Positions 12,067-23,095 of a stretch of DNA of 64,000 nt are shown here, in pieces (the first letter of the stretch is position 1; every line of letters starts with the position of its first letter). The notes beneath the pieces are model-generated. The model searched no databases. It had not been told where the DNA came from and saw nothing but the letters and a program-made list of their open reading frames with translations. The DNA comes from Dryomyza anilis (taxonomy: Eukaryota; Arthropoda; Insecta; Diptera; Dryomyzidae). The translations under genes and the position numbers were made by a program. The stretch lies in NCBI GenBank assembly GCA_951804985.1, contig OX638131.1:102940464-103004463 (forward strand), in the 5' to 3' direction.

Positions 12067-13254
12067 CCGTGTAGTAGAAATTTTCCTAGAGTCATGATCG
12101 GTCAGAGTCATGATTGAATATTTTCTTTTTCTTAACCCGTTCAGCTATATGAACAAAATGAACGGTTCATGATCAGAGCTACCCTAATAGCATATATTTT
12201 TACTAGATATTTGATATAATGATATTTAAAAGAATTTGTTTAAATTAAATATAGCTCGTTTAATATAGTATTGTTCATGAAATGTATTTAATTAACTTCC
12301 CAATACATACAATAAATATAAAAATCAATTTTCTAAATAATAGTACTATTTCAAATACTATTTATCTCAAACACATATTTCCAAATCATCCATAAATTGT
12401 TTATGAAGCAATATTTTTGCACCCACCCATTTATCAAACATAATTATATTTATTTCTCTGAACATTGATATATTGTACAGTCATTTATTTTATAAAAGAA
12501 ACAACATTTTCAAAACGTTTTATTAATTTATCTCATATTAATTATAATTTCAACAATCTGTGTTTGGGGTTGTCAATGTTATGAATATTGGGTTGGGGGG
12601 TGAGGTCAGAAAAAAAAGACTTATTGCTAAGTAGCAGCATAAGCAACATAAGCACCCATAAGACGCAGTAACAAGTGAGAATAATATGAAAATTTCAACA
12701 ATTTCAGCCAGGGTCATCAATTTTTTTTTTTTGTTGTTCATCTCTTTTTCAATTTCGCTTTAAGCATCTTGTTTTTGGTTGTGTTCTTGGGAAGGTCGGC
12801 GCGCTGCCCCCGTAGCATAAACAAGCAACTCTCTGGTAATGACTGCCGCAATGAATAATTAGAAACAATCAGTCAGAGTGCTTAAGCGCCATAAGTCAAA
12901 GTATGAAGAAAGAAAAACCCTTTTGTCCGGTACCACCCACTAATGTAGACATTCCCGAGGAAAGTTCTTATATTGTTATACTTTCTGAGAAACGTACATT
13001 TTTCACATAGTCTTTAGAAACAACAATTTTTTATATAGTATTGTTAAAAAATAAATATGAGGGTAACGCTTGTGTTGAAGCAGACAGGCATGTTATAGAT
13101 GGGGAGGTGGCCATCATTTGGAAAACGCTATTTCTTAATTAGAAACTGAACTGCAGAGCTACAAAAATCTACAAAACAAGATGTACAAATAGAGCAGCAA
13201 TTAACAGTGCTTTGGGTAAAAATTTACGACATGCAGTTACCTCTACAAAGTTTT
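12067..13254. other. Non-coding intron sequence
   Basis: AT-rich to 12540, then a less repetitive stretch (12770-13250) that includes GGTCGGCGCGCTGCCCC near 12795. I recognise no coding sequence, RNA gene or repeat family here. Confidence 0.4.
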
Positions 13255-15125
13255 AAGATTTCACTAAAAACAAAGTTTTTCACTATAGATTCTTTTTTTC
13301 ACTAAAAATACAATTTTTCACTAAAAATTCAATTGTTCACAAAAAATCAATTTTTCACGAAAAATTCAATTTTTCACTAAAAATTAAAAATTTTCACTAA
13401 AAATTAAATTTTTCACTAAAAATTCAATTTTTCGCTAAAAATTTAATTTTTCACTAAAAAATTCAATTTATTACTAAAAATTCAATTTTTTACTAAAAAT
13501 TCAATTTATCACTATAAAATACAAATGTTCACTAAAAAATTCAATTAATTCAATTTTTCACTAAAAATTCAATTTTTCACTAAAAATTCAATTTTTCACT
13601 AAGAATTCAATTTTTTACTAAACATTAAATTTTTCACTAAAAATTAAACTTTTCACTAAAAATTCAATTTTTCACTTAAAATTCAATTTTTCACTTAAAA
13701 TTCAATTTTTCACTAAAAATTCAATTTTTTACTAAAAATTCCATTTTTCACTTAAAATTCAATTTTTCACTAAAAATTCAATTTTTCACTAAAAATTCAA
13801 TTTTTCACTAAAAATTCAATTTTTCACTAAAAATTCAATTTTTCACTAAAAATTCAATTTTTCACTAAAAATTCAATTTTTCACTAAAAATTCAATTTTT
13901 CACTAAAAATTCAATTTTTCACTAAAAATTCAATTTTTCACTAAAAATTCAAATTTTCACTAAAAATTCAAATTTTCACTAAAAATTCAATTTTTCACTA
14001 AAAATTCAATTTTTCACTAAAAATTCAATTTTTCACTAAAAATTCAATTTTTCTCTAAAAATTCAATTATTCACTAAAAATTAAATTTTTCACTAAAAAT
14101 TCAATTTTTCACTAAAAATTCAATTTTTCACTACAAATTCAATTTTTCACTAAAAATTCAAATTTTCACTAAAATTTCAATTTTCACTAAAAAAATTCAA
14201 ATTTTCACTAAAAATTCAATTTTTTACTAAAAATTCAATTTTTTACTAAAAATTCAATTTTTCACTAAAAATTAAATTTTTCACTAAAAATTAAATTTTT
14301 CACTAAAAATTAAATTTTTCACTAAAAATTCAATTTTTCACTAAAAAAAAATCTATTTTCACTAAAAATTCAATTTTTCACTAAAAATTCAATTTTTCAC
14401 TAAAAATTCAATTTTTCACTAAAAATTCAATTTTTCACTAAAAATTCATTTTTTTTACTTAAAATTCAATTTCTCACTAAATATTCAAATTTTCACTAAA
14501 AATTCAATTTATCACTATAAAATTCAATTTTTCACAAAAAAATTCAATTTTTCACTATAAAATAAAATATTTTACTAAAAATTCAATTTCTCACTATAAA
14601 ATTCAATTTTTCACTAAAAATTTAATTTTCACTAAAAATTCAATTTTTCACAAAAAAAATAATTTTTCATTAAATATTCAATTTTTCACTAAAAACTTAA
14701 TATCACATTTTTCACTTAAAATTCAATTTTTCACTAAAAATTTTTAAATAAAAATGCTATTTTTCAAAAATCCAATTTTCACAAAATTAAATTTTTCACA
14801 AAAATTGTTCACCAAAAATTCAAATTTTCACTAAAAATTCAAATTTTCACTAAAAATTTAATTTTCCACTAAAAATTCGATTTTTTACAAAAAATTCAAT
14901 TTTTACTAAAAATTCAATTTTTTGCTAAAAATTCAATTTTTTACTAAAAATTCAATTTTCACTAAAAATTCGCAAAAAAATTAATTTTTTACAAAAAATT
15001 TAATTTTTCACTTAAAATCCAATTTTTCACAAAACATCCAATTTTCACAAAATTAAATTTTTCACAAAAATTGTTCACCAAAAATTCAATTTTTCACTAA
15101 AAATTCAATTTTTTAATTTTAACTA
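13255..15125 (-). repeat. 19-bp dyad minisatellite, array 2 (inverted)
   Basis: About 1.87 kb of the 19-base unit in the opposite orientation (AATTTTTCACTAAAAATTC). The stretch 13780-13960 is nearly invariant, while the flanks are eroded. It sits inside the first Ddr intron. Confidence 0.95.
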
Positions 15126-15129
15126 GAAA

Positions 15130-15945
15130 TCTCAAATTATTAAAAAAAAAACGAGTTGGGAAAGTTAGGTCACATGGGTAAGTTCGGTCACATGGGGCGA
15201 ATTTTTATAGTCGGTCGGGCCCGACTATGGAATACCCTACACCTTTGGTAGAGATATTAACCCTCAGAATATTATTCATATATCAGAAATTTACGTCTTA
15301 TATCCCCATAATTTAAAAAATTTATATAAAGTATAAAAAAATAAAAAAAAAAATTGAAAAATATAATTGGGCGGACCACGCCTATATTTAAAATTTTGAA
15401 AGGCTAATATTTCATAGATTTGATTTTAATAATTTACGGATCAATTTTCCACTATGAAAACCCGGGAAATAATGAAAAAAAAGTGGGCGGATCACGCCCA
15501 TTTTTGGACCACATATTTTTAGGTGAATTCTAATAATACCTTTTAAATTTTATAACTATACCTTGAATACTTTTCGAGTTATTAGTTTCGAAAGAGTTAT
15601 ATAAAAGTGACTTGTATGGGAGGTGGGCGTGTCCGTTGACCGATTTGGCTCATTTTCAAATTCAGTTCCTACTTTTGGCTAAAATATATTGAGACGAAAT
15701 TTCATCGCATTCTGATCAGTATTTCTCAAGTTATTCTGTATTCGGACAGCAAGACAGCAAGACAGCAAGACAGCAAGACAGCAAGACGGACAGACAGACA
15801 GACGGACATGGCTAAACGGACTCGGGTAGTGATGCTGATCAAGAATATATATACTTTTCCATACCGGAAACGCCTCCTAAGGGGCGTTACAATATATGCA
15901 CAAAGTTAATATACCCTGTACCTCATAGGTGTAGGGTATAAAAAT
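15130..15945 (+). repeat. Dispersed dipteran repeat with ATACCCTACACCT ends
   Basis: The unit holds GTCGGTCGGGCCCGACTATG at 15211, ATACCCTACACCT at 15231-15243, GGGCGGACCACGCC, a (CAGCAAGA)n run near 15750-15790, GACGGACATGGCTAAACGG and AATATATATACTTTTCC. It ends AGGTGTAGGGTAT, the inverse of the early ATACCCTACACCT. I recognise the GGACATGGCTA...GGGTATAAA pattern as common in fly introns but cannot name the family with certainty. A second copy begins at about 63395. No coding frame is present. Confidence 0.65.
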
Positions 15946-16594
15946 TCAATATACAAATAATTTCACAAAAAATATGTTTTTTTAATTTAAAATTTGTAAT
16001 TAAATTTTCAACATTTTTTTCATTTAAAATTTGATATTTTCAAAAATTTTAAATTTCTCAAATCTGACAAAAAATGTACGCTCACTCTTGTGTAGCGCAT
16101 TAAATTAATCACTGGTTATCACTCACAATATGTTGTTGCTATGGCTCTTATTTTTTTGCCCTTCATGTTGTTGCATTTGAAAATGTTCATTATTGAGTTT
16201 ATAGTTTTTGGAATTTACAAAAATGACAAATTGCAACTCATAAATTGCAAAAAACAATTGAAATCAATTATGTGTGTTTTTAAATGAGGTGTAAATGATA
16301 TCGAATTTTTCATTCGGAATTAATTACCAAACAAAGAATACATTTTTATTTAATTAAAACATATGGCCTCTGTTAGATTAACCCATTTATTTGTGAAAAT
16401 AGCTAAAATTTATAGATTTATGAAAAAATATTGAATTTCAAATTATTTTTTGGTATTCCGTATGAACATTCTTATTAATCATTTCATCAAATAAATGCAA
16501 ATCTAGCAGATTAATAGTATTAACAAATTCAATCCTAAATACCATAAATATTTCATTTGTACTATAAATTATTCATAGTTTTAATAAACTTAGT
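15946..16594. other. AT-rich non-coding intron DNA
   Basis: No coding sequence, RNA gene or repeat family was recognised between the dispersed repeat and the next MITE. Confidence 0.4.
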
Positions 16595-16878
16595 ATACCC
16601 AGAAAAAAATACCCTCAAATCCCATTAAAATTGGTCAATAGGATAATTATTGATTTAATAGTATACAAAAAATAAAAATAAATGGGTGTACTTGTTCAAG
16701 TTGTTATAAAGAAGCTCATTTATACAATCAGAATAAATATCCAATAATTGCTTTAATAGTATACAAAAAATATATACTTCCCTATAAACTCAATGATAGT
16801 ATTTAATATTAATTCATCCCATTGAATAACTTTAATAGGAAAAACACTTTTAATTCAGTTGTAATTTTTCTGAGTGTA
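16595..16878. mobile_element. MITE of the CAGAAAAAA family
   Basis: It begins TACCCAGAAAAAAATACC and ends ATTTTTCTGAGTGTA, imperfect inverted termini. The interior repeats ATTGATTTAATAGTATACAA, seen again in the palindromic copy at 17891-18391. It lies 30 bases downstream of the stop codon of the first fibrinogen-related gene and is absent from the matching place in the paralogue. Confidence 0.65.
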
Positions 16879-16907
16879 TGATAAACTACATCATTTAGTG
16901 TACATCT

Positions 16908-17771
16908 CTAATTATTTATATCATAAAGTGGTCTCACATACATCGCGAGCTTCTTCAAAGAGTAGTGCTCACGAAAACTTTTCCAATACATGCCATTCAA
17001 GTCTTTATTAATAGCAGCAATATAATGTTGTCCAAATAAATTACTATAAAAAACAATAGAAACTAAAACTCTATCAAATGTATATAATTTCAAATGCTTA
17101 CGCTTCAGTGCAATAATTAAACCAGCCCGGATTTCTTTTCATTTTCGCACAACCTATGGGCAAAACATCGTTATCAAGTGTCGCGAATTTTTCTCCAGCC
17201 GTAATCCTAAACGAATCACCAGCACTTCCAGAATATGTACCCAAAACACTTACATGAAATCGAGTACTTTCATCACCTATAGCAAATGCATTATATCTCG
17301 CTAAACTGCGTACATTATCAAAATCTTCCAACACAAATAATAATTCATGTAATCTAGAGTTGGTCATATCGTGTAATTTACTCAACCCAATGAAAAATTC
17401 CTCATTAATATTTCCAAAACCTTTTTTGCACTCTTGCCAAGTGCAATTAAACGAATGTCGATTATCATATCTATTTAAAACCATCGTCCAACCGCCACCT
17501 TCTATCTCAAAATTGCATTTCACAAAGAACGGCTCCGTATTGAGGCTTACCATGATCTGTTGTATGTCACCGTGTGACATTTGTGTCTTGGTTAAATTTT
17601 GACAACTGCTCGGATACAATTGCTCCAAATAATGTTCACTAAAAGGATTGACAATTATTTTAACTATTGCAAATTGTAATACACAAACCTTGCCAATGTG
17701 GCTGACATTATAGTTGATACCATTAAATGGTACAAAATAAAAGCAATACCAATACTGAAGATTTTAGCCAT
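16908..17771 (-). CDS. Secreted fibrinogen-related protein (copy 1), three exons
   Basis: Coding exons on the minus strand are 17771-17689, 17638-17102 and 17043-16908, joined by GT-AG introns (donors GTTTGT and GTAAGC, acceptors TTTTAG and TTATAG). The spliced frame is 251 codons plus stop. Residues 1-28 form a signal peptide ending near SATLAS. The rest is one fibrinogen C-terminal domain: CQNL, GGGWTMVLNRYDN, NCTWQECKKGFGN, FFIGLSKLHDMTNS, ELLFVLEDFDN, FAIGDES, LGTYSGSAGDSF, GCAKMKRNPGWFNYCTEANL, GMYWKSF and LKKLAMYVRPL. Cysteines for the usual disulfides are present. There is no N-terminal coiled coil. Such proteins are secreted lectin-like or immune factors in insects (family knowledge); the ligand is unknown. 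The calcium loop looks shortened (KFATLDNDVLPIGCA). The gene is nested antisense in the Ddr intron. Confidence 0.9.
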
Positions 17772-17890
17772 CGTATGCGCCAGGCAATAGTTAGATTGAT
17801 ACTGTTGCTATTGAAATAGTTATTCGTTTTTAATTGAATATACCAAATTTCATTCAGTTACATTATGATACATTGTTGAATCATTTATTA

Positions 17891-18391
17891 TACCCAGAAA
17901 AAAATACTGTATAATAAATAGTTTTTTACAATTAAAAATAGTCAATAGGATAAATTATTATTTTAATCGGAAAATACCATTAAATACTAGAAAATATCAT
18001 GACATTGCCATTAAGTCTATATGAAAAGATTTATTTTTTGAATACTATTTAATCAATAATTTTCCTATTGACCAATTTTAATGGGATTTGAGAGAATTTT
18101 TTTCTACACGCAGAAAAAATTCCATCAAATCCCTTTAAAATTGGTCAATAGGACAATTATTGATTTAATAGTATACAAAAAATAAATCTTTTCAATAGGA
18201 AATCTTGGTCAATAGGACAATTATTGATTTAATAGTATACAAAAAATAAATCTTTTCATATAAACTCGATGGCAATGTCATGGTATTTTCTAGTATTTAA
18301 TGGTATTTTCCGTTTAAAATAATAATTTATCCTATTGACTATTTTTAACAGTAAAAAACTATTATTTATATAGTATTTTTTTCTGGGTGTA
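17891..18391. mobile_element. Palindromic MITE (head-to-head duplication)
   Basis: The left half begins TACCCAGAAAAAAATAC and contains AATAGGATAAATTATTATTT. The right half repeats this inverted and ends TATTTTTTTCTGGGTGTA. A short direct duplication around 18145-18240 (TCAATAGGACAATTATTGA twice) interrupts the centre. TA flanks the element. The second fibrinogen-related gene has the matching upstream flank (about 25110-25150) without this insert, which acts as an empty site. Confidence 0.75.
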
Positions 18392-18827
18392 GGTGTAGCA
18401 TTTGCTGCATCTGCCAATCAAACACTTAATTAGGCAGTATAACTGAATTCAAATTGGTTATAATCACCAGATTTTGGTATTACATAAAATCATTTGAAAA
18501 GTATTTTAATACGTTTGCAATAATGAATTATTTTTAATTATGCATAATACTGTCTCATACTGTAATAATTATTTCATATAATATATGTTATTCTTATCTT
18601 GGATTCGCTTCGTACTGGATTCTTTAATACGCCCACAAAAAAGTGGTTATCTGTTGCGTTATTGAACTCTAAAAAATGAAATAATTTCTATTTCCGTATA
18701 TAAACAAGAAGATACATTTTTATATTTATATATTCCAAATATTTTAGACAAATAGTCAGAATTTAAAAATGCAAATGTTAAGAAATAAGTCGTCTTAAAA
18801 CTAAACCACAACTGAATATTTGCAACT
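18392..18827. other. Upstream flank shared by both fibrinogen-related genes
   Basis: Blocks such as CAATCAAACACTT...GGCAGTATAAC (18416-18450), CGCCCACAAAAA-AGTGG (18631-18650) and TTATTGAACTCT (18659-18670) recur in order at about 25138-25170, 25370-25383 and 25396-25407. The duplication therefore included upstream DNA and possibly the promoter. No core promoter element can be fixed with confidence. Confidence 0.6.
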
Positions 18828-18837
18828 TTATTTTGTA

Positions 18838-19137
18838 GCCGCGGTAGCTCAGTGTTTAATGCGTTGGACTGCGAGCCGAAAGGTCCCCGGTTCAAGTCTG
18901 GACTGGGGCTAACAACATCTTTTCATAGAAACATTTTTCTATACCGCGCTACCTCTCGGCAGTAAATGGCAAACCTACGAGAGTAAAACATTGCCTATGA
19001 AAAGCTCTCACCCGCCATTCGGATTCGGCAATAAACTGTAGGTCCCACCACTTTGAGTACACGCACAGCTCAAAATGGTGAGAGAGCTCGGCATTAAGTT
19101 CTTATAGGACTGTAGTGCCAAACTATTATTATTATTA
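18838..19137 (+). mobile_element. tRNA-derived SINE, best copy
   Basis: The head carries an A box (GGTAGCTCAGTG near 18843) and a B box (GGTTCAAGTCTG near 18889). It is followed by GGGGCTAACAACA, a body with GCTACCTCTCGGCAGTAAATG and GATTCGGCAATAAACTGTAG, and an (ATT)n tail. It is flanked by a perfect 10-base target site duplication, TTATTTTGTA, at 18828-18837 and 19138-19147. The body has no frame, as expected for a SINE moved by a LINE. Related copies are at 8690, 35971 and 49629. Confidence 0.9.
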
Positions 19138-19582
19138 TTATTTTGTAATGACAGCCTTATGGTAAGCTTTTTAAAGATTAAATTTAAGATTAATTAGAGC
19201 GTAATTTTAAATCAACATTAAATTACCTTAAATATTAATATGGGTCTGGTAGTATAAGTTGAAATTTTAAATATCGAAACTAAAAATGCCGACGACAAAA
19301 ATGTAGAATATAAAAATTCCGAAACTTAAAAATGTAGAAAACAAAAATGTAGAAAACAAAAATGTCGAAAACAAATTGTTGAAAACTAAAATGTTGAAAA
19401 ATAAAAATGTCGAAAACTAAAAGTGTCGAAATTTAAATTTAAAGAAATGGTAGAGAATGTCTAATAAAAATCTACGAAGATTTATAACTAAAATATATAA
19501 TTAATATAATAAAATACGAAGATAAAGATATTTAAAAAAATAACATATTCGTGACATAGATACCAAAATTCTGAGTCCCGTC

Positions 19583-20518
19583 CACAGTGGAGCAGCGAGT
19601 ACCTAAAGTTGGCAAAAAAACTCAAAAGTTAAATTGACCTCAGGCACTAATTTTTTTTTCATTGTGTAATAAATTAAATTGCCTACTATGTTGCATCACT
19701 CAATTTATATCTTATGTATTCAAATTTTCCCCACACTCTCTCAAATACAGACAATTTTTCGTAACAATTGCAAGAAAAAATACTGTCGAATTTGTGATCA
19801 ATTTTTTGAACCGTTTATTTTAAACACCATAAAAACAATTTTTTTTTTTGTAATCCAGTCATCTACATCTGGTATTTTTAAAGTTTCTGCTATATTATTG
19901 TTTTAGAAAATGTTCATACTTTAGAAAGAAAAAATGCTGGAGCAATTCAGTTTCGAAACTTTTTTTTAAATTATTTTTCATTTACTAAGATGAAAACAAA
20001 AACGTTCCGGGCACGCTCTGGCAAAACTGAATATATTTTTAATTAGTACACATATTAAGTTTTTCAAAACACTAAAAAAAATGTTGCCTTTTTGCCCTTT
20101 CGGAGTTATCAATCATTTATACTAACACTAACAATTTCAAGTCTATAGCTCTAATAATTTTCAACATATGACATTTTGAACATTTTTCTTATATGAGAGG
20201 TAGCACACCTCGAAATTTTATATTGATTGGATAAATGCCAATCAATATAAAATTTCGAAAACTGCCTTATATTAACGAAAAACATTCTATAAAGTTGCAT
20301 CACTTTAGCTTCCGTAATTCCCAACATATGTAAATTAAATTAATTAGCACAGTTGTATGGGAGTTCCACGCCCACTTTTAAAAATCCAAAAAAATACATC
20401 TACATTTTTTATTATTACTTTTTCATACAATACTAGTCAATTCTCATACTTATTTTTCTAAAACTAACACAATTTGAACATTTCAATTTCAACTTTTGGT
20501 ACACCCTGCCCCACTGTG
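19583..20518. mobile_element. Non-autonomous DNA element with CACAGTGG ends
   Basis: The inverted termini CACAGTGGAGCAGCGAGTAC and the mirror of GTACACCCTGCCCCACTGTG flank a 936-base segment. The tetramer CGTC abuts both ends (19579-19582 and 20519-20522), a possible 4-base target duplication. Inside is a perfect 21-base inverted repeat (arm TCGAAATTTTATATTGATTGG) at about 20210-20260. The open frame at 19679-19906 has no domain I recognise. The superfamily is uncertain. Confidence 0.65.
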
Positions 20519-20666
20519 CGTCGTAGCGAATATTCGAATCTTCGTTACGAATTCGAAATTTTGGCTTGGGTCCGTGCGGAGATTTTTGGACTTTATCTCT
20601 GAAAATAGTGGTATCTCTGGAAATAGTTTTCGGAAATATACAAATAAATGCTCAAAAAATATATAT

Positions 20667-22273
20667 GGGCAAAAACAGAATTTTTTTAGAATTTGGTGTA
20701 CAAAAAAAATATATATTTTTTTAAATGGTACATTAAGTTCTTTTTGTACCAAAATACTATGATATTAATGCATGTGTATCACGTTCGCGTGAATCACTTA
20801 TTGCAAGGGGCGCAAAAGTAATGGGGGTTTTAGATGGAAATTAAAAAAAAAATCTTAATATCACGGTTTTCAACTAATTTTGGAAAAAATTCTATATATT
20901 TATAAAGTCTATGAAGAGTTACCATTATAAGTTAAAATATATAATTAAGTACTAAGTCTTGCTGATTTTTCACTAAAAAAAATTTTTTTTTTAACAAAAC
21001 TTTTTCGCTGTTTTAAGAACACAATACGATTAAATTTATCATTTAAAACAATTTCAAATGAAACATAAAAAGAAATATGTTAATATATCTATAAGTTTAG
21101 CAATTCCATTTCATAGAGATAAAATTTTATATACTGATGCATTTTGAAATTATGAAAATTTAGGTAGGTGCATAAAATCAAGAATTTTCAAAATTTTTTT
21201 AAGCGCCTCACTTTTTGGGTTAAAACTTTGATCAAACTGCACGAAAAAGGTCAAAATATTCAATATTCGTAAGTTTGATCAATGTTTTAACCCAAAAAAG
21301 TGAGGCGCATTCAAAAATTTTGAAAATTCTTGATTTTATGCACCTACTTAAATTTTCATAATTTAATGTGCCTCAATGCAATATGTACTGACAAAAGTGT
21401 CGCGATTTCACCATATAAGGACATCAGATAGATATGTTTGATTGTAATCAATTACTTGAATCGTAACCATTCAACGGAAATGCTTAAAACCCTTCAAAAA
21501 CATCATTTACTACAAAAAATTGCAATAACAATATATCAAAATTTTGAACAATTTTAAAAAAGTCCATAAAATTTGTGCATTCCAATATTTTTATATGCGC
21601 CACTGATTTTGTGATAGCAATTAATAAAAATCATAAAAATCAGTTCACGCAATACTCTAGACTATTTCAAATAAGAATGGATATGTGACACGCGAAAAAC
21701 TGTTGTTTTGAACAAATGTACGCTCATTTTTTTTTCGATATTTGTACTGATCGTAGTCTTTTAGTATTTAGGGCACATTAACGAGCTATAGGTCATACGG
21801 TGCATATTTACAACAGCTTTCAACTAATATTTTCAAATTAAAATTTCATTGAGGGGCGTACGTGCCCTGGCAAATAAACACAGACATTTTGAAAATAGGG
21901 AAAAAAATGTTTCAATTTCGCTCCACCATATATAAATCTATCAAATTATGCTATACACATTAAAGATATACTAAACTAATCTCCCACGTGCACCGAGCAC
22001 TTCTTTCTCAGCAAGTGTGTTCCTAAAGAGAAGATCTTGGAACAAAATCGGAGAAGAAGCAAAAAAACCTAGAGTATTGCAATGCATTTTTATCAAATTT
22101 TCAACTTTAAATTACTATAACAAATAGAGGTAAAGGTATACTCGAGGTATACTTGATCTTTAGGCATACTTGATCCAAATCTATTAAGCATTATCATTAA
22201 ATCGAAAAACTACGAAAGTTATTCATAAATTAAAGTCAGTTTCAATGATTTTAAAATATTTCTGTTTTTGCCC
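20667..22273. mobile_element. Candidate TIR element with GGGCAAAAACAGAA ends
   Basis: GGGCAAAAACAGAA at 20667-20680 is inverted as TTCTGTTTTTGCCC at 22260-22273. ATATAT lies outside both ends. The segment interrupts the foldback copy exactly where copy 1 at 1831-2760 is continuous. It holds a large central hairpin (21140-21370) and a smaller inverted pair (AATACTCTAG at about 21655 and CTAGAGTATT at about 22070). No transposase frame is present. Confidence 0.45.
21140..21370. repeat. Large near-perfect hairpin
   Basis: The left arm from about 21149 (GTGCATAAAATCAAGAATTT, then GCGCCTCACTTTTTGGGTTA) is inverted in the right arm (CCCAAAAAAGTGAGGCGC, then AATTCTTGATTTTATGCAC) ending near 21365. 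The arms are about 90 bases around a loop of about 33 bases. It is probably the core of a foldback element and would make a strong RNA stem if transcribed. Confidence 0.85.
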
Positions 22274-22283
22274 ATATATATAT

Positions 22284-22816
22284 TGTTACGAAAAGAGGTA
22301 ATTTACCCCACTGTACAAGCAATCAACAATAATAAATGAGACGCAAGACAATTCAGCGCACTAAGCAATGAGTTAGAAAGAAAGGGAAGATCATTCAGCG
22401 TACTAAGCAATATGCGAGAAAGAGAGGGAAGATCTACACATTAAAACACATGAGTGCGAATGAGATGCCAATAGCATGCGTCATTCACGAAACGAGTAGA
22501 AGGTTCTCGAAACCAGTCGAAGCTTGTCGAAACGTGTCGAACTGATGCATGCAGTATATAAGGGAGCCGCATCTGAGGTACAGCACTTCAGTAGTGATTG
22601 TAAAGTGGTCGAGTGCAGCTCGTGTGATAAATGTCAAGTTAAATTGTGGACATGCAGCAGTTGTTAGAATTTGTTATTAGTAAAGTTGTTTATTAAAGTG
22701 AATTAATAAAGTTAATTGTTATAATTTAAACCAAACCTAAGAGTGTTTTTATTTTGTACACAATCCAGAGATACGAACTTGTAGAACAGTTTTCCGTAGA
22801 CTGAATTTTCGTAACA
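22284..22816 (+). mobile_element. Solo LTR of a Gypsy-type retrotransposon
   Basis: The 533-base unit starts TGTTACG and ends CGTAACA, the TG...CA pattern of an LTR. It is flanked by ATAT on both sides (22280-22283 and 22817-22820), fitting a 4-base target duplication. It holds a TATA box (TATATAA at 22555), a polyadenylation signal (AATAAA at 22705), a 42-base tandem duplication (22351 and 22393) and a TCGAA-rich run at 22505-22545. There is no internal gag or pol, so it is what remains after LTR recombination. Confidence 0.8.
22555..22561 (+). promoter_or_regulatory. TATA box of the solo LTR
   Basis: TATATAA lies in GCAGTATATAAGGGAGCC, about 270 bases into the LTR and upstream of the AATAAA at 22705, the usual U3-R order. 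It could drive sense transcription inside the Ddr intron. Confidence 0.6.
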
Positions 22817-23095
22817 ATATATATCAGTTACCAAATGCCATTGAAATCGCAGATGGTGAATTGCAACCTCTGGTCGATTTGGTGTGAAATGGCTCAAATA
22901 CGATTTGAAATATATATTTTGATATTTCCGCATTTTAATTTTCGACATTTTTTTTATCTATAAAGTTTTTTTTTTATGTATTTTTAGTTCCAAAGTTTTT
23001 TCGACATTTTCGGTGTTTAACATATTTTTCAACATTTTTTGTTTCGGCCAAGTATTGGTTAGGTGTTTTATGATTTTAAAATTTCAAACCTTTTA

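Larger units (their letters stand above)
19242..23095. mobile_element. Foldback element, copy 2, split by nested insertions
   Basis: The left arm (19242-19440) is built of AAATGTCGAAAAC-like units and starts GGGTCTGGTA, close to GGGTTTGGTA at 1831. The right arm (22920-23095) has the inverted TTTTCGACATTTT units. Central segments matching copy 1 lie at 19535-19582, 20519-20660 and 22817-22950. Between them sit the inserts 19583-20518, 20667-22273 and the solo LTR 22284-22816. Removing them leaves a unit similar in layout to the 930-bp copy at 1831. Confidence 0.7.

Noticed and set aside
13255..15125. CRISPR-like direct repeat array
   Set aside because: The units are contiguous with no unique spacers and the context is a eukaryotic intron. 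It is a minisatellite.
18838..18910. A functional tRNA gene
   Set aside because: A and B boxes are present, but the segment continues into a conserved SINE body with target duplications, and the acceptor stem is not convincingly paired.
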